DNA from: Tricholoma matsutake
Taxonomy: Eukaryota > Basidiomycota > Agaricomycetes > Agaricales > Tricholomataceae
NCBI GenBank assembly: GCA_026075535.2
Contig: AP026546.1
Location: forward strand, 6,076,001 to 6,140,000
Direction of reading: 5' to 3'
Length of the DNA: 64,000 nt
Shown: positions 10,988-22,322 of the stretch, piece by piece
Numbering within the stretch: the stretch's first letter is position 1
Layout: each line of letters starts with the position of its first letter
Notes under the pieces: model-generated
Told to the model about the DNA's origin: nothing
What the model saw: the letters and a program-made list of their open reading frames with translations, nothing else
The model's database searches: none
Position numbers and translations under genes: made by a program

Positions 10988-13099
10988 TTATAACCCGGGC
11001 AGTTTGGTCGTCCCAAGTTTTATCGACTTATTGACGAGGATCGCATTCGTCGTGACCTTCGCAGAACCCAATACACATGGTGTAACAGCTATCGGCGCAA
11101 GGATAGCAGCGGACCTAGGCGTAGATGATGTCGAGAACGGAGACCACGAGTTGCGATTCATGCTTCGCTGTTTGCGAATCCCCAGTTTGCCCGCTGCACG
11201 AATAGCTGCATGGCCGTTGGGTGGGCCGTTTACATGGTTGTTGGTGCAGGAGCTGGAAGCACTCAAAGGGGGTGCACTGGGATTGGAGTTGGATGAGTCG
11301 GAAGTGGAAGAGAACAAGAATGATGAATCGGAATCGCTAGGCGAGCACGGATTTGATTCTGAGGAAGCACAGGATGAATCAGAAGACTGGGAGGGTATTG
11401 TTGGCCAGACAAGGCCAGGGTCTTCATTGGAGGAGCGATGTGAAGGAGGTAGAGTGAGAGGGAATGCAGACATGAAGTCATCTGGATGCCGGGGAGAGGT
11501 TGGGAGGGGTGAACTATAGTCCGTCTGAGTCGCATTTTTGAGTCCTTCGCAGCGTGCTGACCACTGTGATAGGTTAGAGGCGCATTGATCGGCAAACATC
11601 TTCATTTCTGTTAAGATGGGAAGATTGAAGAACATCGTGATCAAAAAAGAGGCAGATATTCACCTGGAACGGCTTGGATCGTAAGGTCGAGGAGTGGTTT
11701 CACATAAGTGCTGATGAAGAAGATTTGGCCCTTCGCCTCGATCAGGGGGTTATCCGACGGTTGCACAGTTGCTGGAAGACCAAAATACTTTTCTAGATAT
11801 GCTTGAGAGTTCCACTCCTGGCCCAACGCACTAGCCCAGTACTGAGAAACAACATAGGGACGACTCTGAGTTGTATAACGGTAAGTAATCTCTCGCAACT
11901 CCATATTGTGTACGCACAGGGTTGCTGATGTCGGCACATTTCAAAATGGTCTGACAAATAATGGTTTGGCGGCGTGTCAAAGACTCTATCTCCCCAGCTA
12001 TTGCACGTCTAAATTCTTCCATGAACTGATCATGTACACTCATGTCCGTGGCGACAACGGTCTCCCAAAGAAGCCTCCGAATACGATGGCCATTATCGGG
12101 ACAGTCAATCAGTGCTTCTAGTCCGTGACACCGCATCACACGTAGCAGGAGTTGACAGTGCATCTGCTCTAGCGCTGATTTACCATCAAAAACCATTGAC
12201 AGCGGTGTCTCTGCATTTTTCTTGGTCATGTTTCAGTTGATATGGAACGGGCCATAATCTGGCTAAAGCACTTGCCATGAATACGTTGGTGAATCCAGGA
12301 TGGCCAACATCATGCCCAATAGCAATGACATATACCACAAACAGCTCCTGGAGACCAAGGGTAGTCATAAGCGGACCGCTATCGAACACTTTGTCCAACT
12401 TCCACTTCCGATCAGGTTCCAACAGTATTGATAATGGCGGTACCATTCCAGCAGATTGCAGGTATGAATAAGACGCTTGAAGTACGTCAAGAGCATGCTC
12501 GAAATTGTGGTAAGAGTTTTCTAGTCTGTAGATCCGCCGGAGGTGATGCACAAAGCCCGAAATTTGCCCTAGTAACCTCAGATACATAGGCGGAATGTAT
12601 AACGGACAGATGATACGTACTTAATGAGACCCCCACAGCATCCTCGATCCCTTCTATACGGTACAACCCTTCAAACAAAATCAGTGTACACGCCAACAAT
12701 TCCTCTTCCGGCAGCTTGTGGGGTTCAAACTTCCAAGAATCCAGAGATTCGATGAGTCGAAACCTAGTCTCCGTTGAAAGGTCGGTAGGAATGCTGAGTC
12801 GCGGTAAGCTTAGATTATGAGAAGTAAGTAGTAAGAATATAGCGTACAATTCTGAACCACGTTCGTTGACAGCATGTACCGTTTCATGATACATGTCGCC
12901 CAACAGCTCGGCAAACTGGGTGCTATACGAGACATTCAAACATGAGATATAAAAAAAACACAGGGCAAGGGACGTACTGCAGTTCCCCGGAATCGCCGAT
13001 CCATCCCTGTCCCTGTCCACTGTTTCCAGTGGCAAGATGTAATCCCCCAATATCGGCACTTCGTCGCCTTCGTCTGTTAGTAGTTATTACATCGACCAT
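10988..13099 (-). CDS. PDE2: class I 3',5'-cyclic-nucleotide phosphodiesterase
   Basis: Class I PDEs hydrolyse cAMP (and sometimes cGMP) to 5'-AMP and so damp protein kinase A signalling. The metal-binding HD-type core is complete: YHNFEHALDV, then GHDVGHPGFTN, then KCADISNP, with the following SRPYVVSQYWASALGQEW. The last intron before that block starts right after ADISNP. The N-terminus is short and basic (NRRRRRSAD). The C-terminal ~190 residues are Ser/Pro-rich and probably disordered, which suggests regulation by phosphorylation or proteolysis. The start at 13099 is the first ATG of an exon that splices in phase into the helical HTQFAELLGDMYHE region. The yeast high-affinity enzyme Pde2 is the closest named family member; the symbol is by family. 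Confidence 0.93.
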
Positions 13100-15855
13100 G
13101 GTTGCTGATTCCTATAGTCCGATAGAGGCAGTGATTTTACTCCGATAGGCGCTATAATACAGGTAAGAGAAAGAAGGTAGCTAGGGACGTCCCAAACGAG
13201 AGTAGAGGTAAATTGTCAGGACTTGCAGTTCTCAAGTCGCGTGGAAAGACGCTCTCGTGGCATCCGCGTGGGTTTTGTATGATCTGACAAAGGACCCCGA
13301 TAGCCGGTCCCTTTTGCAATCCCCTTACTCCGACCATTGCTCCCGTTACATGCGGTTCGTCCTCAACGCAGTTTCAAGCCTGGAGGACTCCTCGTGCTAC
13401 ATAGTCTTTGGGATTTCACAGTTTCTGAGGTTGGAGGGCAATATTTTCTGAAGTCAGGCTATATTTACACCTTCCCCCACAGCATATGCATGTTATTATA
13501 GATGCCGACGAGTTGTGCACCAACGACCATCACCAACTTCATCTCAGGCATTTTTTTTTTTTTGCGAGCTCATCGCCACGTTTTACTATTTATCGTGCTC
13601 CATACGATACAGGGCTTCGACTGGCCTTCGTAGCGAGGCCTAGCAAATCATTTTCATGCCGGTCTGAAGGTTTATGTCCTTCTACTTGAGAGTTCATGAT
13701 ACAAGCAACAAAAACATCCGCTGCGATCTTTCTCCGTTAAACGGCCGACCAAGTTGTGCATCAAGTACACTCACTGTGCATGATTAATGTTCAACCCAAG
13801 TCGGGACACGTTTTACACCTACGATAGATGGTGTGATGCCCGCCAACGCTAAATAAAGGATCAAGAGACAATTTTGGTCCTCGGGGGTCCTGTCAAGGTT
13901 GGGCGCTCTTTAAGGTTTAAGTTAATTGATATCACGCGTCATCGATTCATCGATTCATCGTCCGACCCAACCTTTTATCGACAATTTGGCTTGTACCTTA
14001 ACGTTTAACAGCGCTTACCCCGAGCCACAGAACGGGATTATTTCTCTATTTGCTTATCGTCGATCTCTTGCATGGTCCCAATATTTGTCTCTCCTATCTG
14101 ACATCCTTGGATGGTACCTGCTGTAAATGCAATGTCGAGCTTTCGCCAGCCCGTCAACACTTGATTACTTTACGTGGCAGAAAAATCGACGCCGATGGAG
14201 TCCTTAAAATAGAAAATAGAAAAGATCACGTGATTGAGCGCCAAGTAATATTACGTCAGTACTCCCCAGCCTTTGCTAATAGTAACTCCTTGGTTGGAAC
14301 GTATCATTCAAGGCATTTCCCCCCCAATTTTGTCGAGCAGTTTGAATAGATCGAAGGCAGCCGGAAGTGTGGTTCGACATACAATAAACGCGGTACCATC
14401 TGACGACTTCGTATCGAACCCACGCGTAAGAGATGATGCATGATGTAGTAAGTATCCAAGCCTGTCGAGAAAAACGAACTTACTTGCATTAGAAACACTA
14501 TTGGTATAGTCCCCCGCCTGCAGAGCGTAGACCGCCGATGGCTCCTACCCCGCAATTCTGAAGGCTTCTTCTGGAATGGAAAAGCCCCAAACCACCGGAA
14601 GAACGGAAGAAGCTTAATAAATAACCAGCGGCTGTTGGGCCTTTGAGGTGGAGACAAACACAAATCTCAGCCGGCGTTTGCGTATCCGACATGTACCCGC
14701 CCAACAGAAGCAAGTATTGAACATTGAATACTGAGCCATCAAAGCACTATACATAACTGCCGCCAGATCCCCGCTTTGCTTAGAAGTTGTTAGTACTTGG
14801 TATCAGCGACATCTGTCGACGGATCTCATGCTGCCTTGGAGCATTTCAGACTAGGTAAAGCAGTATATCACTGTCCCGAGTTCACGTTCTGCGACGATCG
14901 ATGTTCACCGCCGAAACGCTAATTGATCCCATGACAAAAACGGGACAATCAACACGGGCGGGACTCCTCAGCCCATAACTGAAGCGGGGGTCTCCGACAG
15001 TCCGCACTTTCCTGAGGAAACACCGGTTCGAAGCCTGCGATGATCTTGAAAAGAGAAGATGCGGGTGTGAAATAGTATGCCGTTGAGTGGGACCGTTCAT
15101 TGGATGCTCTCTCTCAGTCTGCATCCGTTTCGAGGCGCGTGATGCAGGGTATCACCGCATTATATGCACGCTTGCAAACGGTTTTTGACCAGCCAGTTCC
15201 CGATCGAACTTGGGTCGGGAGAATTTCGAGAGATCTAATCGCACCTGGATAGTGGCGGCGTTTTTGGTGTATAATACCTCACACGTCTGTCTTGTGTATG
15301 AGCCTCGCGTGTCAATCCTGATCCGCTGTTATAGCACTTTAGAGCCTGAGAAGCTGTCTTGTCAGTGACACTGATAGCGAAAGTGACAACCTGCGGGAAC
15401 ATTACGATTGCAGGACACTTGCGCCGTGGGCTGGTCAACGTGATAGGCTGCGAGCGAAGGCGGGATGCGAATCATTGAGGTGGTGACACCATTATCTAAT
15501 TAGCCGAAAAAACGAAGTGCTACGAGGACTATAGGCAATGAATATTAATGAATACGAGTCTACACTAATCTGACCATGCAAAGAAATCGACATCATTTAC
15601 CCGCATACACTTACTGGCACACCATCTACTTTGGAATACAGTAATACATAACACCTAGTAGCTATCTATTGTTGCGAGGCGGACAAGGACATCAAATGTT
15701 CAAACAAGAAAGCACGGAAGCTGGGAAAAAATATGCAATACAGACACACCCCATATTACCCCTGATGTAAAAAATTTTGTGGGAAGCCACGCCACGAAAT
15801 AATAAATACAAGGTCCAAAGCTAAAATATGATCCGTTTTCAGTGGATTAAAAACG
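13100..15855. other. large gene-free stretch upstream of the PDE gene
   Basis: About 2.75 kb with only short open frames and no recognisable domain. It contains a T13-14 run near 13550, a short tandem repeat of ATTCATCG-like units at 13938-13960, and scattered CG-rich patches. The longest frame (14304-14663, -) has unremarkable composition. Possible contents are a long promoter for the PDE gene, non-coding RNA or decayed sequence; I cannot tell which. Confidence 0.5.
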
Positions 15856-17069
15856 CTAGCCAAGGAATGGTGCGTGATAGTTCGAGTTGGAGTCAGGTAG
15901 CGACCAGCGACGGTTCGCAGAGTTTATGGAAGGTAGAACAGCGGACTATTGAATGAAGAATGGTTACAATATGGCGCATAGAGTTAACTAAATGTATACT
16001 TACGTGGCAACCGGGAGAATCAGACGCGTATACGGTACTTCGCGAAGCGGGGACATAGCCGGTGCGAGACCAAGAGGTTTCTAGTGGCCGCATTCGATGG
16101 GCGTTGATCGCCGAGGCCATGGTTGAGGTTGAGCTTGGATAACATGCGGCCATGTATCCAGAGTGTTCGGCATTCTTGTGAAGGTAATGCTGAGAGACTG
16201 GTGAGAGTCCGGTAAGTAAATCAGTGAGAGAAAAAGGTTAATAAAAAAAACGTGCTCTCGTATAGTCGTGAGGAATGGCTGGCTTGAAGAGGAGAAGAGG
16301 TAGGCTCGGACGCCGAGACAAAGTGCTCATCGCTTTGGGGATAATCAAGGTCCCAAGTTGGGGGCGTCGAGGTATATGCTGACTCTGAATGATATTCTTG
16401 CCAATTGTTTTGGTCATGATCATCGCGAAGTTCCTGATGGAGTTCAAAGTCTGGAGAGAAAGAACGTAAAGGCTCCTTTGGCTGTTCGGGAATCTGTGGA
16501 AAGGCGTCTTCGAGGTCTATTTGAAATTCAAATATAATGGGTTCTTCGTCGAGTGGGCGTGCCTCCTCTCCACACCAAGTGGGTGCAACGACCCCACGAC
16601 CCTCACCGCTGTGCATTGCAAAAGGATTAAGGCGGAAGACCCCCATCATGGAACGCATCTTTGGGGGTGCCTGAGTAGCGCGGAGAGGAACTTCAGTTGG
16701 AGGAGCGAGGGACTGGCTTAAAAAAGTGGATTGGACTTGAGGTACGGAAAGTTCCATGATGAAAGGGCCCGGAAGGTCGTCGGGCTCTTCTTTGACAGAT
16801 GCAGAGGGTGATGAAGGGACAAAAGGTGGAAGGGAGTGTGGTGATGAATCAGATGAGTCGTCGAGGACATCACCCCAGCTGTTATTACTGCTGTTGTCTG
16901 GAGAAAGAGAAGGAGATCTTGGTAGATCATTTTTATAAAGAGAATTGAATGGAGAAGGGGTCAAGTGAGAGTCGAAGTGAGATACAAAGGGGAGAGGGAG
17001 TTGAGGAGAGGAGGAATAATAATGAGGGAGGGAGTAGAGAGGATAGCGAGGTGGGTAAGGATAGGACAT
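15856..17069 (-). CDS. conserved disordered fungal protein, unknown function
   Basis: Exon 1 (17069 to about 16240) encodes a Pro/Ser/Tyr-rich, mostly disordered chain (SYPYPPRYPLYS..., VKEEPDDLPGP). It holds one ordered-looking block: MGVFRLNPFAMHSGEGRG, followed by TWCGEEARPLDEEP and FEFQIDLE. Later exons give a YMAACYPSS...NAHRMRPLE segment and end, after an intron, in RRWSLPDSNSNYHAPFLG with a stop at 15856. The middle intron is unresolved: its only GT donor sits in a T8 run at 16250, and neither candidate acceptor restores the frame cleanly. I think it is a protein family of mushroom fungi, possibly nuclear (acidic VKEEP patch), but I assign no function. A one-base indel or an unusual splice site would explain the mismatch. 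Confidence 0.65.
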
Positions 17070-19793
17070 GTAAGGATATTCATAGAGTGTAAAGGATTTA
17101 TATCAAAAGAAAATGAAAAGAGGAGAGAAAGAGAGTGGCCCGTGGGTGTCAAGCCTCCGAGTCCGAGTCGCGTGCCAGAGACATGATGTACTACAAAATA
17201 ATTGAAACAGGATGGATGGATGCGACCGAGGATCAGATCTGTATTACAAGATTTTAGTATTTATTTCCAGGAGATAAGTGATCAGAACCGACGACAGTCT
17301 GCCTCCTTCAAGCCGCTTTCTCATTGCGATCCGCATTGTTTGTTCTTTTTGCGCCGCCAAACAACTTCCTCAAACTCAGCGATCTTCTCTTAACACGTCT
17401 CTTCCGACTCGAGTCCTTTCGATCGATCATGTTCTCACAACTTGCTCACTACTTCACATCCATGGGTCTCTGTGCAGATCTTCCTAAATAGTCAATCTCA
17501 ATCTTACCCTTTATATGCGTCACGTAGTGCCAGTGATACCTCATGTACAACAAACACGCACCTCAATCGATAACTATAGTCCCACAGATAAGTATCCCAA
17601 ACCCAGGTTGTCTATTTTTACCCCCAAAAGTCTTCTTTTCAAACGCGCTGTGAACATAGCAGTGTTCTGCCGTTATTTCACAAGGTTTCTACCGTTCCCG
17701 ATCAAAGCAAGTAGCCTAGACATATTAAGACTTGCCTACCTTCCAACAGGGTGCCTTCTATCCAAGTGGCTCGTACACGCTGAACATAAGGTTTTGCAAG
17801 TCCAACGACAGTGGCAAGTCAGTGGCAATGTGTCGCCAAGCTAATACTTGATCCCAAAGGTCTGCATTGAACAGTCACACTCGACTAGAATTGCAAAAAT
17901 GGATACGTACCATAATGAAAACAACTTGAAAACAAACTTCAACTTACAAAAGTGCACAACATTCCATAACATTGACAATAACAATAAGACTTGTCATGCA
18001 GAGACGGAGGTGGGGGAGGATCGAGGGCGGCAATGACAAACGGCCTGAGAACCAACAAAATTTATGTTTTTGGGCGCGATCTCTTCCCATAGAACAACAC
18101 AAGGTCATATACTTTCGAGGGTTCACGACTGATAACTTACTGGAAATTGAATATGTTTGCGTGTTCCGGCAACTAGTTTATTGTCCGACCGCGGTCTGGC
18201 TAGCTTTGTGGCAAAGCAAACTTGTTGAAAGCGTACTAGGTAAGCTCAGCAGTATTCAATTGCAAAAGTCAGCTAACCGTATAGAGGCTAGAAGCTTATA
18301 CTTTCCAATCGAAAGCGGTGTACAGGCACACATTGAAAATGGCTTCAAGTTAACCCAGATGCCGTGCTAACTGCCGTGCACTCGCCTGACCAGACTCCCA
18401 GTGTATCGATTGACCATTTCCAAGTAATGAATCAAACTGTCAGATACCAAGAGCGGCCTTTTCGGAGGAGCAGAGTCTCACGATCTAAAATTCGAGTCGA
18501 AGACCGGTCACCTGGTGACCTTGTTGACTCGGAACCTCTCATCGTAACAGACGCGCGCAGCTCCATCGTCCAACAGGATCATACCATCATGCATCAAGCA
18601 TTGCATCGCAGAGAAACCCACCGACGCGGTGAATTTCATGTCACACGTCAGGGGCTCCTCTACAGAGTTCCTGCCATCTCCGCGGTCTTATACTCCCGCA
18701 CCTCCTCTTGCGACGCGCTCGACGACGCTTCCGGTCCCCATCCTCAGAAGTTTTTAAGCATCGCATGCAGTACCCCCTGTTGGTCAGTTGGGATTACCAT
18801 CTCTTTCCGTCCCGAGCCGAGCCTCGGGGCGTAAGTAAGTTGCAGCAGACGTGGTCTTGGATCGTCGCGTGATATGGCCACAGTAAGGACGATCTGTTCT
18901 TGATCGATGATATGAACTCGACGCATGTGGGTCATTTGCTGTGACCCAGTCGGGTGGGTAATGGACCCGAAGCATACAGCCTTTGCCGGACTCCGAGAGT
19001 ACAGGAACGTCACAAAGCGTTAAAATTTCAGTCAGAGAAGTTTTCAATCAGAACGATAAGATCATCACTCCACGGGTGAGCAGCAAATCTACTGTCGATA
19101 GCCCCGCCTTACCCCAGCCATTCTTCCATTCCAGAAGATGTCTGTCTGTCATGTCTGGTGCAGATATCACGCTCTAGATGAAACAATAAATGCTATGTAA
19201 GGGGTAACTTCCGCCTTCACATTCATCAGAAAGACGCTTAGCCGCTCGTCGGATGGATGCAAAGCAGCTTGTCACCTCCATCAAATTTATCCGAATTCAT
19301 AGACGTGTCCATGTTGACCTCACTCACAGCTCAATCGTTCCAGCGCTTCAAGTGACGTATGCCCGGCGGTACCAAGCCTGGGCCCCTGAAAAACAGTTCT
19401 CTATGAACGGCGGTCCCTTCCCGCGAGCCCACAGCTCACAGCTGCCGTTCCACATAAGCTCACGAAGCACCCGGTATTCATCTGCCAGATATTCAACAGA
19501 TATTTATCATCAGTCCATCAACAGGTGGTCTTTTAGACTTCTGCTTCTTATTACGAGGATAATCTGCGCTCCTTCGTTGATGTGATGCCGTGCCTTGCGC
19601 AACCAGTAAGAACTCAAACCACGCGACTTCCTTCGTGCTACGGGCCGTTAGGCCTTTAGGCCTCAGGGGCTTCTTTCAGCTGAGTTCCAAGAGGTTCCTT
19701 GAGTCGACGTTTTCATTGATACAAAGATCTTTTTACTTATTACCCTTCTCTTCTCTTTTTCCCCACTTGATTTACTGCGACCTAACACACGAT
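17070..19793. other. gene-poor stretch
   Basis: About 2.7 kb. The left end is the promoter of the minus-strand gene, with a TATAAAT-like site on the minus strand at 17096-17102. The longest open frame, 18364-18834 (+, 156 codons), has no motif, no obvious codon bias and no splice partner, so I treat it as unproven. The rest shows only short frames. Confidence 0.45.
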
Positions 19794-20266
19794 ATGTACC
19801 TTACAGGCTCTATCATAGGCGTCATGCTCACGTTCGCCTATATCGGAATAGCAACTGCAAGTGGGTCCCGCCCGTCCGTTTAGGGGGTCATGTTTCTCGG
19901 TAATTAAAATCTGGCAATAGATGTAGTCTGTGACGATGGTTCTCGCGCAATTTCCGAGCGCTCTTCGTTGTTCAACGGCATAAAGGTGGGAACCTGGTCA
20001 TGTTCCACGAATTCCACTCCGTCTAGTAGCGGCAGCGGTGCCACCGGGGGCTCTTCGAAGATGCACATATTGAACCTGTGTTCCGCATCTTGTACAACGC
20101 ACTGCAACGAGCCAAAGTGAGTGTTTCCGATACATTTGAAGCCTATGGTCTAAAAGATGTCATAGTGGGACAGTTCCAAATCTGCATGGTATGTCCGAGG
20201 ATAACGGCCTGTCGCTCGATTCTGACTACTTAATGCCATTTAGACTGCCGTATTCTAGCTAAGTAA
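19794..20266 (+). CDS. small secreted Cys-containing protein (about 102 aa)
   Basis: Four exons (19794-19860, 19921-20116, 20166-20188, 20244-20266) join with matching phases and GT..AG borders to 102 residues. Residues 1-~22 form a classical signal peptide: MYLTGS, a hydrophobic core IIGVMLTFAYIGI, and an ATA cleavage site. The mature chain has six cysteines, in VVCDDG, WSCSTN, LCSASCTTHCNEP and HDCRILAK, around a Ser/Gly-rich linker. It has the size and make-up of a basidiomycete small secreted protein. No family is recognised and the role is unknown. A GTAAGC donor overlaps the stop, so an alternatively spliced, longer C-terminus is possible. Confidence 0.6.
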
Positions 20267-21102
20267 GCCGCAGGCATCCTACTGGACCGGAAGAGCTCTG
20301 ACGAGCGATATGTATGCCCTGTAGTTACTATTACGCCACCAGTGGTCGGTTTGTGATCAAGAAGGGCCGGTATATCATATGGGCTTATGATATATGTAAA
20401 GTAACGCAGTACAATCATTTTCATCGCGATATCTCTTATTGCTATGATCATTATCATTCTATGTCCTTTGTTGGCAGTGTAAGGCGCGGTCGCCCTTGTT
20501 TATAGGGGCAGGTGTTGTGAGCCATGTTGCTTTTCATTGCCATTGGGCCGAACATTCCATGGCAGGCAGCTGTCAGTTCCGCGTAGATGTATGTACCTGT
20601 GAGCCTGCTTCTACAGTTGTTTTGCGTTGCCCTCGTGACGCTAAAATCCTCAGGCTGGCAGCCAACATCATTGTCGACTCTCCTCGACCCATAGCTATGG
20701 TTTCTTGTCGCTCAAGGCCTTTCGGCCGAAATATTGGTACCACGGACCGATATCAACACAATCCAAATCAATTTAAAAGTTATTAATGAATTCTCGATGG
20801 AACAATCGTGTAAGTAATACGACAGATACACTCAAACTCCATTCCCCTGTCTGAGTCCTCGACAATTGGTGAATTCAACGGATATCAACTCCGTAGCACG
20901 ATACGCATTGTGGATCGTGCGTGGAAGCCTTGAAAACAAGTTTCTGCTCGTACCGATGATCGTCGAATTCTAGCCGAGAAGACCGAGGCGAAGCCATTGT
21001 TTGGCTATCACCCAGAGAGCAAATACTGATTTCTTTTCTTCGTTTCCCTGGTGCAAATCCGTTTTAGATCGATCTCCTTGAATTGAAAAGATCTTGAGTA
21101 CA
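20267..21102. other. spacer with possible extra exons
   Basis: About 840 bp. The frame 20334-20505 can be joined to the upstream secreted-protein gene by a 62-nt intron, and 20496-20786 carries a Cys-containing frame without a signal peptide. Neither is convincing. The right end is the promoter of the CFAP20 gene. Confidence 0.35.
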
Positions 21103-22107
21103 ATGTTTCGCTCAGCTGTACAACCTTCTATAGTTTCTCTATTTTCTTCAACCTCCTCAGATCCTCTTCAAATATTCCAAACACAGCTGGACCCGTCTCT
21201 AACCTCAGACTCCTGCATACATCTTCTTCATGATACACTGTCCTTGCCTCTCCCACCTGCACCTGCATCATTAATACTTCCCCCATCCATTTCTGACCGA
21301 GATAACGATGATACGGGCTCTTCGGGTTACTCCTTGAACCAAACTGTACTGCAGATCCAATCGCCAACCCTACGAACTACATACATCCAGTGTCCCCCTG
21401 TGCATAGTTCCCATCAGAGCAACCGTCCATATGCACCTACCCGGGATAAGTCGAATGACCTTGGCGTCAAACACCCATGGATGCACATACAAGTTCGTAA
21501 TATGGGCAGAGAGTGGTCCTTTGAGGTTGGTCTTGTCGATCAATCGGGCCGTATGGGAATCATCCGGCTGTCCACATTTCAGGTGCATCTTTCCTCCTGA
21601 TTATCGCTCATTTGTGGTTTCCTGCGATTTTTATCGTGATTTTTTCATCTCGTTGATAGAAAGTTACAAAGGATCTGCATGTTGTTGCATGTTCTGCTAG
21701 TGTCTGGACGCTGCTCGCTAACCTCCAAATTTTAGAAGCAGCCGCGCTTGAAACTGCCAACTAAACCAAGTGGCTATCCCCTTCTTCATCTTCCGCTATC
21801 GTTTCCATCCACATCATCCCGACCTCTGACCGCATGGTCAACCGTCACCCTCTGTTTACCTTCTTATCTCCCCTATTTTTCATCACAGAACCTAATCGCC
21901 AAGGAGGATGGGTTCACAACTGATGATTTCATTGTCCGAAGCCCGCGCACTAACTTCATTCCGGCTGGAACCTACTCACACGTAGGGTACATCCGAATCT
22001 ACGCTACTTGTCGGCTCAAGAGGATCTGGTTCGATGAAGGGGAACCTAGTCGGAAAGTTCCTTGGGAGTTTGAATTATATGGCAACGAATATGGGAATAT
22101 CCCTTAG
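21103..22107 (+). CDS. CFAP20: CFAP20 domain protein (BUG22/DUF667 family)
   Basis: Two exons (21103-21582 and 21736-22107) give about 283 residues. Conserved points along the whole family fold are visible: the start MFRSAVQPSIVSLFSS with PLQIF, then TTYIQCPP, then HPWMHIQVRNMGREWSFEVG, the intron, PLLHLPLSF with LTAWST, and the C-terminal IYATCRLKRIWF and WEFELYGNE. Animal and protist CFAP20 is an inner-junction protein of ciliary doublet microtubules and is usually ~190 residues; here loops rich in Pro/Ser make it longer. Plants and some fungi without cilia also keep a copy. A nuclear or cytoskeletal role is possible but cannot be read from the sequence. The family call is strong. Confidence 0.9.
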
Positions 22108-22322
22108 ACTGCTACTTAAGAGGGGCAGGAATCGCGCTCGAATTGTTCGCATCGTCTTGCATACCTGATATGGTATGTTGTTGCTTGGTCAGTCTGTTAA
22201 TTCTCGTAAGCGAATAAAACCGATAGGTGCAGACGTGAGCATTAGTAAATCTGAGCATGAAGGTACAAATCGAGTTGAAGCAACAAGACAAAGTGCAGGA
22301 GGAATGTAAAATTCAGATAATT

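Noticed and set aside
11004..11519. 171-codon acidic frame on the plus strand
   Set aside because: Antisense image of the Ser-rich tail of the phosphodiesterase.
14304..14663. 119-codon frame on the minus strand in the gene-free block
   Set aside because: No recognisable family and no neighbouring exons.
15020..15040. GGTTCGAA-like text suggesting a tRNA T-loop
   Set aside because: No matching acceptor stem or anticodon arm could be built around it.
18364..18834. 156-codon frame on the plus strand
   Set aside because: No motif, no signal peptide, no splice partner; length alone is not enough.
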